DNA of 64,000 bases from Minicystis rosea (GTDB lineage: Bacteria > Myxococcota_A > Polyangia > Polyangiales > Polyangiaceae): NCBI GenBank assembly GCA_001931535.1, contig CP016211.1, forward strand, positions 14,709,501-14,773,500, in the 5' to 3' direction. Of the stretch, positions 24,232 through 32,379 are shown in pieces. Position 1 is the first letter of the stretch, and each line of letters starts with the position of its first letter. Below the pieces are notes generated by a model, which had not been told where the DNA came from, did no database searches, and saw nothing but the letters and a program-made list of their open reading frames with translations. The position numbers were made by a program, and so were the translations under genes.

Positions 24232-25485
24232 TCAAGGGGACAGAAGGCTCCGCGCGAGCGCCGCGTGCGCACCGCTCGGGTAGCGTGCGAGATAGCGCTC
24301 GGCCACGGCGCGCGCGCCGGCGCGATCGTGTTTGCGCAGCTCCAGAATGCGCCCGAGCGCCTGCTCCGCCAGTGCGCCGTTCGGCTCTTCGCTCAAGTAG
24401 GTCTCGAACCAGCGCACGGCGTCTCCTCCGTCGCCGAGCTGATCGGCGGCGATCTTGCCGAGCACGAAGGCGCTCGATCCCCGCATGCCGAAGCGGCGGC
24501 GCTGCGCGACGAGCGCCTGCTTCGCCAGCGCGGGGCGCCCGCCGTACCGCGCCGCGTCCGCGAGCGCCGCCAGATCCGAGGCCGCGGCGCGCTCGATCTC
24601 CTGCGAGAAGCCCGCCTGCTCCGCGGCGGCGAGCGCTTCTCGGTAGTTGCCCGCCGCGGCCAGCTCGCGCCAACCCGGCTCGCGTGGCCGCGCGGAGGCG
24701 CTCGCCGTCGGTGCCGATGTCGTCGCCGGGAGCGCGCTCGACGGTGCCGCGGGCGCGACCGCACTCGCGGAGGGCGCGGGCATCGCCGCAGAGGCCGTGG
24801 CCTGTGCGCCAGCGCCGGGCGGCGGCGCGGCGCTCGCAGCGCGCAGCTCCATCGAGCCGTCGTGCACCGAAACGCGCAGGCGCTCCCCCGCGTGGAGCTC
24901 GCGACCCGTTTGGAGCAGCGGACCGCGCACGACGACGGCGCCCTCGGTCATCACCAGCGTGAAGGTCTCGCCGGCCGGATCCCAGCTCGCATCGAACTTC
25001 GTCCCGGTGACGTGAACCTCGAATGGGCCCGCTTGCAGATCCCAGCGTGTCTCCGCGCCTGTGTGCACCACGGCGGCCGTCACCTCGCCTCGTTCGAGCA
25101 CGATGGTGGCGCCGCGCGTGGTCGTCTCGGTGACACGCGCGCGCGTCCCTGGGCCGAGCGTCAGGCTCGTTCCCTCCGAGAAACGCAGCGGCACAGGCGT
25201 GACCCCTTCGGCCGCGACCCATTCACCGACGGCGCCGCGCGAAGGCGGTGCGCCTACTTGGAACGAGACCGGCGGCTGCCTCAGGACCACGCCGAGCAAC
25301 AGCGCCGCGCCCGCGGCTGCGGCCATCGCGAAGATCACGGGACCGCGCGCGCTTCGCGGCGGAGGTGCGGGCGCCGAGAGCCAGAGCTTGCGCGCGGCCT
25401 CCAGATCGCTGGGATCGCCGAGGCGCTCCGCGGTATCCGACACGGCATCGCCGAGCCTGTGCAGCCGCTCGTTCATGTCGTCCAT
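24232..25485 (-). CDS. FecR-domain transmembrane regulator (putative anti-sigma factor)
   Basis: 417-aa single-pass inner-membrane protein. A short cytoplasmic N-terminus with helix MNERLHRLGDAVSDTAERLG is followed by a membrane segment (about 48-68), a periplasmic FecR domain (about 85-205) with GPGTRARVTETTTRGATIVL and GPFEVHVTGTKFDASWD, an Ala/Pro/Ser linker, and C-terminal TPR-like helices (about 290-417; ARYGGRPALAKQALVAQRRR). The cytoplasmic part is shorter than a classical anti-sigma domain. ATG 25485 has AGGAGGG five bases upstream and overlaps the sigma-factor gene by 13 bases, so the two are made together. This is the standard sigma/anti-sigma pairing; the signal is unknown. Confidence 0.82.
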   Translation of the reverse strand: MDDMNERLHRLGDAVSDTAERLGDPSDLEAARKLWLSAPAPPPRSARGPVIFAMAAAAGAALLLGVVLRQPPVSFQVGAPPSRGAVGEWVAAEGVTPVPLRFSEGTSLTLGPGTRARVTETTTRGATIVLERGEVTAAVVHTGAETRWDLQAGPFEVHVTGTKFDASWDPAGETFTLVMTEGAVVVRGPLLQTGRELHAGERLRVSVHDGSMELRAASAAPPPGAGAQATASAAMPAPSASAVAPAAPSSALPATTSAPTASASARPREPGWRELAAAGNYREALAAAEQAGFSQEIERAAASDLAALADAARYGGRPALAKQALVAQRRRFGMRGSSAFVLGKIAADQLGDGGDAVRWFETYLSEEPNGALAEQALGRILELRKHDRAGARAVAERYLARYPSGAHAALARSLLSP

Positions 25486-26129
25486 CGGTTTCCCTCCTGG
25501 AGCCACGGCCGCAGGACATCATCCTTGAGCGCCGCCGCCACGAAGCGCGACTCGGCCTTGGCGAGCCGCCGTTTCACGGTGGCGAGCGACGTATCGCATG
25601 CGACCGCGAGGGGCGCGAGCTCCATCCCATCGATGTAGCGAAGCGCGAACACGATGCGCTCGGCGGCGGGCATGCGATCGAGCACCGCATACGTACGCCG
25701 ATACGCCTCGAGCGCCTCCGTGTCGACCGCGCGGGAGGGGAGCTCGACCTCTTCGACGGGCTCCCAGAACTTGAGCCACCGCCGCGCCCGCTGCGCGCGG
25801 ATGGCACGGAACGCCGTGCGCGCGGTGATCGCCTGCATCCACGCGAGCATGGCGCTCGGCTCGCGGAGCTGGCCAATCGACTCCAAAGCGCGGACGAACA
25901 CGTCATGAATGAGATCCGCAATCTCGAGGCTCGGCTGCGGCCCCAGGATCTTGCGGAGCAGCCTCCGCACCTCGGGGCCGAACCGCTCGAACAGCGCCGC
26001 GCGCGCCCACGCCTCACCGGCGCGGAGCCCCTCCACGAGCGCCGTGTTGTCGCGTACCGACGGGAGCGGCCGCACCACGGCGAGCGCGGCGGTCGGCTGT
26101 GGCAGAGAAGGGCGAGAGGAGGATCGCAT
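25473..26129 (-). CDS. ECF-type RNA polymerase sigma factor
   Basis: 218-aa sigma-70-family factor with only regions 2 and 4. Region 2 spans about 45-115 (ALFERFGPEVRRLL, LEIADLIHDVFVRALESI, AMLAWMQAITARTAF); region 4 spans about 150-205 (VLDRMPAAERIVFALRYIDG and TSLATVKRRLAKAESRFV, the helix-turn-helix). ATG 26129 is chosen. An upstream ATG at 26174 would overlap a DNA element that is conserved without this gene at 16883-17000, arguing for the shorter start. It heads the operon with the FecR-type regulator, the barrel-like protein and the Stig1-like lipoprotein. Its target promoters probably include its own and may include the divergent lipoprotein gene (inference). Confidence 0.88.
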   Translation of the reverse strand: MRSSSRPSLPQPTAALAVVRPLPSVRDNTALVEGLRAGEAWARAALFERFGPEVRRLLRKILGPQPSLEIADLIHDVFVRALESIGQLREPSAMLAWMQAITARTAFRAIRAQRARRWLKFWEPVEEVELPSRAVDTEALEAYRRTYAVLDRMPAAERIVFALRYIDGMELAPLAVACDTSLATVKRRLAKAESRFVAAALKDDVLRPWLQEGNRWTT

Positions 26130-26162
26130 CCGGTCGAAAACCAATAGAGCGCTCTTCGTTGC

Positions 26163-26300
26163 GAGATGGCTCATCAATCGATCGGTTCGAGGGCTGGTAA
26201 CTCGATAGTGCATCTTGCCACGTGTGCGCTCGATCACGGCATGGTCGATTTCTGAGCTGCCATGAGCCGTTGCTCGCTCTTGTCCCTCCCGAGCGCCAGC
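26163..26300 (+). promoter_or_regulatory. Duplicated upstream element, copy 2 (divergent promoter region)
   Basis: Second copy of the element at 16883-17000, here occupying the 190-base gap between the sigma-factor gene and the lipoprotein gene at 26320. Conserved blocks are ATGGCTCATCAATCGATCGG, GGCTGGTAACTCGATAGTGCA, GGTCGATTT and GCCAGCGCTCCAGAAAGGAA, the last providing the ribosome binding site. Promoters for both directions must lie here. Confidence 0.6.
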
Positions 26301-26319
26301 GCTCCAGAAAGGAAGGGTC

Positions 26320-27357
26320 ATGCACAACATCGGTCGGTGGGCGCTCTTGGCGGTTCTGTGTGTCGGTATCCCCGCGGCGGTTGCGATGGGCTGTGGCGGA
26401 GGAGGGAGCGGCTCCACGGGCACGGCGCAGGGGGGCAATGCGATGACCGGCGGCGGCGGCGCCGGCACCGGCGCAAGCAGCGCTACGGGCACCGGCACCG
26501 GTGCTACGACGGGGACGGGAGGCACCTCGTCGTCCTCCTCCGGATCGAGCGGCGGAGCATGTGTGGTGACGTCGTGCCAAGGGCACGTGTACGAGTGCGG
26601 CGACTGCATCGACAACGACGGCGACGGGCTCGTGGACGCCGAAGACCCGGAGTGTCTCGGGCCCTGTGACAACACCGAGAATGGTTATTACGGCGGCATC
26701 CCCGGCCAATCGGGGCCGAGCTGCACGGTCGATTGCTATTTCGATCAGGACTCCGGCTCGGGCAACGACGATTGCCACTGGAACCACAAGTGCGATCCGC
26801 ACGAGGTCGCGCCCGACTATTACCCCGAGTCCAAGAACGGCGTGAGCTGCGCCTACGATTCCAACGCCAACACGTCGGGCACGAGCAAGACCTGCGACGA
26901 GCTCTACGACGCGCAGTCGACGACGTGCATGGATTACTGCGGCCCGCTGACGCCGAACGGATGCGATTGCTTCGGGTGCTGCGAGCTGCCGGCGGGCGGG
27001 GGCAAGTACGTTTGGCTGGGCTCCGAGGACGCGAACGGCAATGGCTCGTGCGACCTCGATCACGTCTCGGATCCTTCGCGCTGCCAGCCGTGCATGCCGG
27101 TGAAGGCGTGCCTCAACACCTGTGCGAAGTGCGAGCTCTGCATCGGCAAGACCACGCTGCCGCCCGACTGCTTCCCAGACGGCGGGACTACGAGCAGCTC
27201 CTCGACCGGCGGCTCTTCGTCGAGCGGCTCCTCGTCGAGCGGTGGTGTCGAAGGGCAGTGTCCGACCGGCGTCCAGCCCTGTGGGCTGCCCCAGCAGGAC
27301 CCCTGTTCGACCGGCTATTACTGCATCACGGGTTGTTGTCAGAAGCTCCCCGGCTGA
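26320..27357 (+). CDS. Gly/Ser-rich, Cys-rich lipoprotein, paralog 2
   Basis: 345-aa lipoprotein (lipobox AMGC), the near-copy of the gene at 17499. The core from CQGHVYECGDCIDNDGDGLV to CLNTCAKCELCIGKTTLPP differs at only a few residues, while the Gly/Ser linker and Ser-rich hinge differ in length. Nucleotide identity through the core is also very high, so the duplication is recent or the copies convert each other. The C-terminal domain ends TGYYCITGCCQKLPG in both. ATG 26320 follows AAAGGAAGGGTC. It is divergent from the sigma-factor operon and followed 12 bases on by another lipoprotein gene. Confidence 0.78.
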   Translation: MHNIGRWALLAVLCVGIPAAVAMGCGGGGSGSTGTAQGGNAMTGGGGAGTGASSATGTGTGATTGTGGTSSSSSGSSGGACVVTSCQGHVYECGDCIDNDGDGLVDAEDPECLGPCDNTENGYYGGIPGQSGPSCTVDCYFDQDSGSGNDDCHWNHKCDPHEVAPDYYPESKNGVSCAYDSNANTSGTSKTCDELYDAQSTTCMDYCGPLTPNGCDCFGCCELPAGGGKYVWLGSEDANGNGSCDLDHVSDPSRCQPCMPVKACLNTCAKCELCIGKTTLPPDCFPDGGTTSSSSTGGSSSSGSSSSGGVEGQCPTGVQPCGLPQQDPCSTGYYCITGCCQKLPG

Positions 27358-27369
27358 GGTGAGGAGAAG

Positions 27370-27978
27370 GTGAACGTGATCCCGACGAACATCATGAATG
27401 GCATCCACCGACTGGCACGCTCCACGGCGCTCCTCGCGCTCTTCGCCGCGGCCGGCTGCGGCGGGGATCTCGGCTCGGAGGAGGACGCCGCGCGCGTGTA
27501 CCAGGGGCTCGACGCGTCCATCGACAAGGCCATCCAGCTCGGCTTCGACGGCTTCAACGCGGCCTCGAGCGCCAACATCCCCGAGCAAACGGCGATGGGG
27601 ACGAAGAAGGGGACCATGACCATCGGCGGTAAGGTGGATCAAGGCTCCTCGAGCAACAAGACCATGAGCCTCACCGAGGTCCTCGTGGGCTATTCCGATG
27701 ATGGCCTGCTCGTCTACGACACGCCCTCCGGCGCGCCCGCGGCGCTCGACATGAAGTTGTCCAAAGTCCCCGACGGCACCCTCGAAGGCAGCCTCTCGGG
27801 GCAATACGCGGTCTCCGGCGATCTGGCGGGCACCGTCACGCTCACGGTGAGCTTCACGAGTGATCTCGAGCCCGTCCCCACCGACGACACCAAGGTCCAG
27901 CGCAAGCCGGAGACGACCCACATCACCGGCACGGCGACCTCGGACTACGGGACGTACACCATCGACATCACGCGCTGA
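27370..27978 (+). CDS. Lipoprotein of unknown function
   Basis: 202-aa lipoprotein with lipobox AAGC (about 27-30). The mature part of about 170 residues is predicted beta-rich (GTMTIGGKVDQGSSS, LEGSLSGQYAVSGDL, GTVTLTVSFTSDLEP) and ends DYGTYTIDITR; it has no Cys beyond the lipobox, unlike its neighbours. No family recognised. Start is a GTG at 27370 just after GGAGAAG; an ATG at 27394 is possible. It lies 12 bases after the Cys-rich paralog and 37 before the next gene, so the three are likely co-transcribed. Confidence 0.7.
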   Translation: MNVIPTNIMNGIHRLARSTALLALFAAAGCGGDLGSEEDAARVYQGLDASIDKAIQLGFDGFNAASSANIPEQTAMGTKKGTMTIGGKVDQGSSSNKTMSLTEVLVGYSDDGLLVYDTPSGAPAALDMKLSKVPDGTLEGSLSGQYAVSGDLAGTVTLTVSFTSDLEPVPTDDTKVQRKPETTHITGTATSDYGTYTIDITR

Positions 27979-28015
27979 TCCGCATCCCCAAACCCCCTTT
28001 CCTTGGAGGTGATTC

Positions 28016-29832
28016 ATGTTCACCAACGCTCTACGTGTGTCCTCCGCCCTCGCGGCGATGGCCCTGCTCTTCGCGGCGGGGAGCGGCTGCGGCCCGAGCC
28101 CGGAGAAGGCCGGTGACGAGTGCGATCTCGACGCGGGCTGCCCGAACAACCTCGTTTGCGCCGCCGGACCGGAGGACAACAACATCTGTTACAACCCCGC
28201 GGGGGTGCCTGCGACGGGGCCGATCCGGATTACTGCCTCGGCGATGCCGTCTGCACCGATCAAAAGATCTGCGAGATCCCCCTCGGCGGAAAATGCGACG
28301 CCGCGGGCGCCGATCACTGCCAGGGTGAGGGCACCTGCGACGGCGGCTCTTGCCAGCTCCCCGTGGGCGCGGCGTGCGATCCCGCGGGGCAAGACTACTG
28401 CGCCGGCGATCTGGTGTGCGGCGAGACCGATGCCGGCAAAGGCACCTGCGGTATCGCCGAAGGGGGCACGTGCGATCCGCAAAAGCCCCAGTGCGCCGGC
28501 ACGCTGATTTGCGCCGAGCTCGCGGCGGGCGGGTTCGCCTGCTATCCGCCGGTGGTCGTCACCGGCATGGTCTTCGACGCTGCCACCACCGCCGGTGTCG
28601 CCGGCGGGCACGTGCTCGCGCTCGATGCGCAGGCGACGGCCATCACGGACGTGGCGGTGAGCGACACGGCAGGGAATTACCGGCTCGATCTCCCCGTGCC
28701 TCGCGGCGAGGACGGCGCGCCCGTCCCCGACATGACCTTCACGCTGCGTGCGAGCGCGTCGGGATACCAGACCTTCCCCGGCGGGCTGCGCACGGCGCTG
28801 CCCATCAAGGCCAGCGCGGCCGTGGCCGACAAGAAGGCTTGGATCATCGACACCACGCTGACCGACGTCTCGCTGATCGCGCTCCCGCAGGATCAGCAGG
28901 GTTTGCCGAGCATCGCCGGCAAGGTGGTCTCCGACAAGGCGGCCGGCGTGCTCGTGGTGGCCGAGGGCGCGAACGGCGGTATCAGCGCCGTGAGCGACAA
29001 GGCCGGTGGATACACCATCTTCAACGTGCCTGATGGCAGTTATACGGTGCGTGGTTATGCCGCCGGCGTGCAGCTCACTCCCGCGATGGCCACCGTCGCC
29101 GGCATGCCGCTCACGGGGGTCGATCTCACCGCCTCGACCGACGCGCTCGGCACCATCTCGGGCAACGTGAACATCGTCAATGCGCCCGGGGGCTCGCTCA
29201 CGAGCGTGGTCCTCGTGGTGAAGTCGACCTTCAGCGACACCTTCGTGCGCGGCGAGGTGCCGCGCGGGCTGCGCACGCCTCTCAGCGGTCCGCCCGACGT
29301 GAGCGGCGCGTTCACCATCACCGACGTGCCCGCCGGCGAGTACATCGTCCTCGCGGCCTTCGAGAACGACGGCCTGGTCCGCGATCCCGATCCCAACATC
29401 GCCGGCACGCAGATCGTGAGCGTGCAGATGGCGAGCCCCGGCACGGCGGTGACGCTCTCGAGCTCGTTCAAGATCACCGAAGCCCTCGCGGTCGTCGGCC
29501 CCGGCGCCGACGATCCGGAGCCGGTCACGACGGCGCCGAAGCTGCGCTGGGCAGACGATTCGAGCGAGGAGTTCTATACGGTCGTGGTCTACGACGCGTA
29601 TGGCCAGCTCGTCTGGTGCCTCGCCGATGCTTCCGTGATTCCGGGGTGCGCCGGGCCGAGCGTCCCCAAGGCCAACGGCGGTGAGGTGAGCGTGGATTAC
29701 GGTGGCCCGATGACGCCGGGGATGTATTACCAATTCCGCGCCACGTCGTGGCGTTCGCCGGGCGGGACCCCGGGGCCGATCTCGCAGACGGAGGATCTGC
29801 GCGGCGTGTTCTACGTCGACGTGAAGCCGTGA
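28016..29832 (+). CDS. Cys-rich lipoprotein with carboxypeptidase-regulatory-like domains, apparent frameshift
   Basis: About 605 residues if one base is added to the G5 run at 28201-28205; the first 62 codons and the rest lie in different frames. Signal peptide with lipobox GSGC, then Cys motifs of a repeated type (CDLDAGCPNNLVC, CDGADPDYCLGDAVC, CDPAGQDYCAGDLVC, CDPQKPQCAGTLIC). Next come two or three carboxypeptidase-regulatory-like Ig folds (TGMVFDAATTAGVAGGHV, GNYRLDLPVP, YTIFNVPDGSYTVRGYA, GAFTITDVPAGEYIVLAAF) and a C-terminal fibronectin-like part. Cys spacing continues smoothly across the break, so the gene is probably intact in the organism or only just broken. ATG 28016 follows TTGGAGGTG. 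Function unknown; an adhesin or matrix role is plausible. Confidence 0.75.
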
Positions 29833-29901
29833 GCGCGCCGGAGCGCGCGTTGCGAGGTCTCGATGGGGGGGCGAGCCCGCAGCACGCGCAGGCCGGTCGA
29901 T

Positions 29902-30792
29902 TCAATGCTTCGCCGACTCGGGGAGGTCGGGCCCGACGTCGCGCATCGACTTCGCGCCGGTGCGCTTCCCCTCGGGCGAGTAGTGCTCGATGATCGCGTT
30001 GATCTCCGCGCCGAGCAGGATGACGATCGCGCTGATCCAGATCCATAAAAGGAGCACGATCACGCTGCCGAGCGTGCCGTAGACGACCTCGTAGCGGCCG
30101 AAGTGCCCGACGTAGAGCGAGAAGCCGAGGGAGGCCACGGCCCAGACCACGACGGCGAGCACCGAGCCCGGCGTGATGAACCGGAATCGCTGCTCCACGT
30201 CGGGCAGGAAGTAATAGAGACAGGCGATGATGAGCAGCATGAGCAGCACCGCCACCGGCCAGCGTAGCCAGAGGATGAGCGCGCCGACCACGCCGCCGAG
30301 CGCGTGGGCGACGGCGGGCGTGGCGATGGCGATGGCCGACGCCGCGATGTAAAGCACCGCGCCGGCCAGCGTGACCAGGATGGCGAGGCCGCGCGTCTTC
30401 CAGAACGGCCGGCTGTCGCGCACGTCGTACGCGACGTCGAGCGCCTTCATGAGCGACGACACCGCGCCGGACGCGGCCCAGATCGCGCCGATCGCGCCCA
30501 ACGTCAGGAGCCCCGGCGCCGTGCCCGTGGTGAGCGCGTGCAGGCGATCGGTGAGGATGTCCGCGACCTGCGGCGGCGCGACGCTCCGGATCTGCGCGAC
30601 CAGCGTGTCGAGCGTGGCCGGGTCGATCACGAGGCCGGCGAGCGCGACCACGAAGAGCAGGAACGGGAAGATGGCGAGGAACACCGAGAAAGCGACCGAG
30701 CCCGCGTAGTCGAGGAGGTTGTCGCACTCGAACTCGCGGTAGACGTCGCGCAGGAACTGCTTCCAGGGGATGTCTCTGCCGGGCAGATGCAT
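29902..30792 (-). CDS. YihY/virulence factor BrkB family membrane protein
   Basis: 296-aa inner-membrane protein with six hydrophobic segments. Family features are the N-terminal amphipathic FLRDVYREFECDNLLDYAGS, FSVFLAIFPFLLFVVALAGL, SSLMKALDVAYDVRDSRPFW (the usual 'S-LMKALN-AY-V-E-RPFW' motif), PGSVLAVVVWAVASLGFSLY and the final GSVIVLLLWIWISAIVILLG with EINA. Length is normal. ATG 30792 is used; a TTG at 30810 is less likely. The family's molecular role is not settled. Convergent with the preceding Cys-rich gene (70-base gap). The 275 bases upstream of it hold no gene. Confidence 0.88.
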   Translation of the reverse strand: MHLPGRDIPWKQFLRDVYREFECDNLLDYAGSVAFSVFLAIFPFLLFVVALAGLVIDPATLDTLVAQIRSVAPPQVADILTDRLHALTTGTAPGLLTLGAIGAIWAASGAVSSLMKALDVAYDVRDSRPFWKTRGLAILVTLAGAVLYIAASAIAIATPAVAHALGGVVGALILWLRWPVAVLLMLLIIACLYYFLPDVEQRFRFITPGSVLAVVVWAVASLGFSLYVGHFGRYEVVYGTLGSVIVLLLWIWISAIVILLGAEINAIIEHYSPEGKRTGAKSMRDVGPDLPESAKH

Positions 30793-31067
30793 CGCTGCGG
30801 AGACGAGCAAACGCGGTGCCGTCGCGCGCGCGGACGGCCGGCATCGTCGAGGAAGTGAGCCTCGGGCTCGGCGTCACCGGAGCACGACGATGCGCGGCGA
30901 GCCGCGGGATCCCATGAGCTCGATCCCGCGGTGGACGTCGTCACGTGGCCTCGTGTGCACGATGATTCCGCCGCTGCGGAGGTTCGCATCCACCGATGTT
31001 GGGCACGTCGGTGCGATCGCCGCCAACCCCGCCGCGCGCCGAGCGCGTGGGCAAACCGATGGCGGCG

Positions 31068-31550
31068 TCATGCGCGCCGAGCGTCCGGTCTCCGGTCTCC
31101 GCGAATCGTCGCTGCGCCCGCGACGATCAAACAAACACCGCTGGCCAGGAACACCATGTCCCAGAGGAGGTGCGGGCCGTTCTGGTAGACATGGTGAATC
31201 TGCAAGATCTCGTGATCGACGAGGCCCTCGACGAGGTTGAAGGCGCCCCAGCCGAGCAGCAGTGATCCGGCGTAGGTCCGCCCGGATCGCGGCGCGTCCG
31301 GACGGGCCATGATTCGCCAGAGCATGCCGAGCCCGATGCCCACCATGATCCAGCAGAAGGCGTGGAACACGCCGTCCCAGACCATGTTGATCTGGATGTC
31401 GACGAGGCTCTTCGTGGGGATCCAGTTCGAGAGCATGTTGTGGGTTTGCAGGATCTGATGAAACAAGATCCCATCGAAGAAGCCGCCCATCCCCATTCCC
31501 ATCACCGTACCGGCGGCGACGAGCGGGCGTCGATTCGGCGTCGTGATCAT
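31068..31550 (-). CDS. DUF2243 family membrane protein
   Basis: 160-aa protein with four hydrophobic helices. Characteristic DUF2243 features are GMGMGGFFDGILFHQILQTH (about 18-37), WDGVFHAFCW, LLLGWGAFNLVEGLVDHEIL and HHVYQNGPHLLWDMVFL, giving several His in or near the membrane that could bind metal or haem. The family's function is not known; members often sit near respiratory or copper genes. It follows the CPVC small-protein gene by 28 bases, presumably in one transcript. Confidence 0.85.
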   Translation of the reverse strand: MITTPNRRPLVAAGTVMGMGMGGFFDGILFHQILQTHNMLSNWIPTKSLVDIQINMVWDGVFHAFCWIMVGIGLGMLWRIMARPDAPRSGRTYAGSLLLGWGAFNLVEGLVDHEILQIHHVYQNGPHLLWDMVFLASGVCLIVAGAATIRGDRRPDARRA

Positions 31551-31578
31551 GCGTTGTCTTCCCCTGCTCCAAGCCTCT

Positions 31579-31872
31579 TCATGAGCGCCCGCTTCCGGGC
31601 CGGCGGCTCACCCGCTTGGGCGGACGTGGGCCGTCCGCGTCGCTCCTCGCGCGACGAGGGAATGGCAAACCGAAGTAGATCGAGACGACGATGCCGGCCA
31701 GCACCGGAAAGGGCAGCAGCGTAGCGAGGAGGTTGTGCCCGAAGCGACCGTCGAACAGGGCTCCTCTCACCTCTCGTCCAGCGCTGGTGTCGCAGACGGG
31801 ACACGCGTGGACGGCCCTCGCCGACAGGAGCGTCACGGTCCCCGCGAGCAAGCTCCAAAGCCTTTGGGACAT
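31579..31872 (-). CDS. Small exported CPVC-motif membrane protein
   Basis: 97-aa product. Signal peptide (cleavage near VHA-C), then CPVCDTSAGREVRGALFDG directly at the mature N-terminus, one membrane helix (LATLLPFPVLAGIVVSIYFG, about 49-68) and a basic cytoplasmic tail. The CxxC at the mature end suggests a redox or metal-binding role in the periplasm. It heads a two-gene unit with the DUF2243 gene. No established family name known to me. Confidence 0.7.
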   Translation of the reverse strand: MSQRLWSLLAGTVTLLSARAVHACPVCDTSAGREVRGALFDGRFGHNLLATLLPFPVLAGIVVSIYFGLPFPRRARSDADGPRPPKRVSRRPGSGRS

Positions 31873-32187
31873 GCCATCTCGTGAAGCAATTCGACGGCCC
31901 GGCGCGCACCGTGCGAATCAGCACAGCTCGTCTGCCGCTCTCGCCCCGGAGCCTCGGTGTGCCTGTCGGGCGGGCAATCGGGCGCCCGTTGCCCCGGGGC
32001 AGACCCTCGCGCGCGTCATCGTGTCTGGATACGGAGAAGACGGATGCGGCCGGAGATCGGCTCTGACGAGCGCGCCTCGTGACGAGCGCAGATGTGCGCC
32101 GAAGAAGCGCTCCAACCAGCAAGGCACATGAAGGGCATCGCAGGCGCGCTCTGGGCTCCTCGTCCCTTCGAGATGGGCATAGTACAG
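31873..32187. other. Intergenic region upstream of the CPVC/DUF2243 unit
   Basis: About 315 bases with no credible gene. Frames that cross it are antisense or lack composition typical of coding DNA here. It must include the promoter of the CPVC/DUF2243 pair; none is recognisable. Confidence 0.4.
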
Positions 32188-32276
32188 CCTCGTTTCCCCT
32201 ACGTTACAGCCTCGTCGGTAACGAGGCATGAACGAGGGAGCAACGAGGCTGTGACGAGGGAGTAACGAGGCTGTGG
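32188..32276. repeat. Direct/inverted array of ACAGCCTCGT / ACGAGGCTGT
   Basis: Two ACAGCCTCGT copies (near 32184 and 32205) are followed by ACGAGGC (32221), AACGAGGCTGT (32242) and AACGAGGCTGT (32263), the last three set about 21 bases apart with GGGAG between. Left copies can pair with any right copy, so alternative hairpins can form. It lies between the end of the DUF4139 gene and the CPVC unit promoter. Regulator sites or a terminator are both possible. Confidence 0.65.
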
Positions 32277-32379
32277 TAGAAGGCGAGTAGGTCGTGGAGC
32301 CTGCAGTGGGTGGCTTCGAGGCCATGAATCGCGCTGCAGGGGCGGCGAGGATGGGCGATAGGCATCCTCGCCGCAGGGG

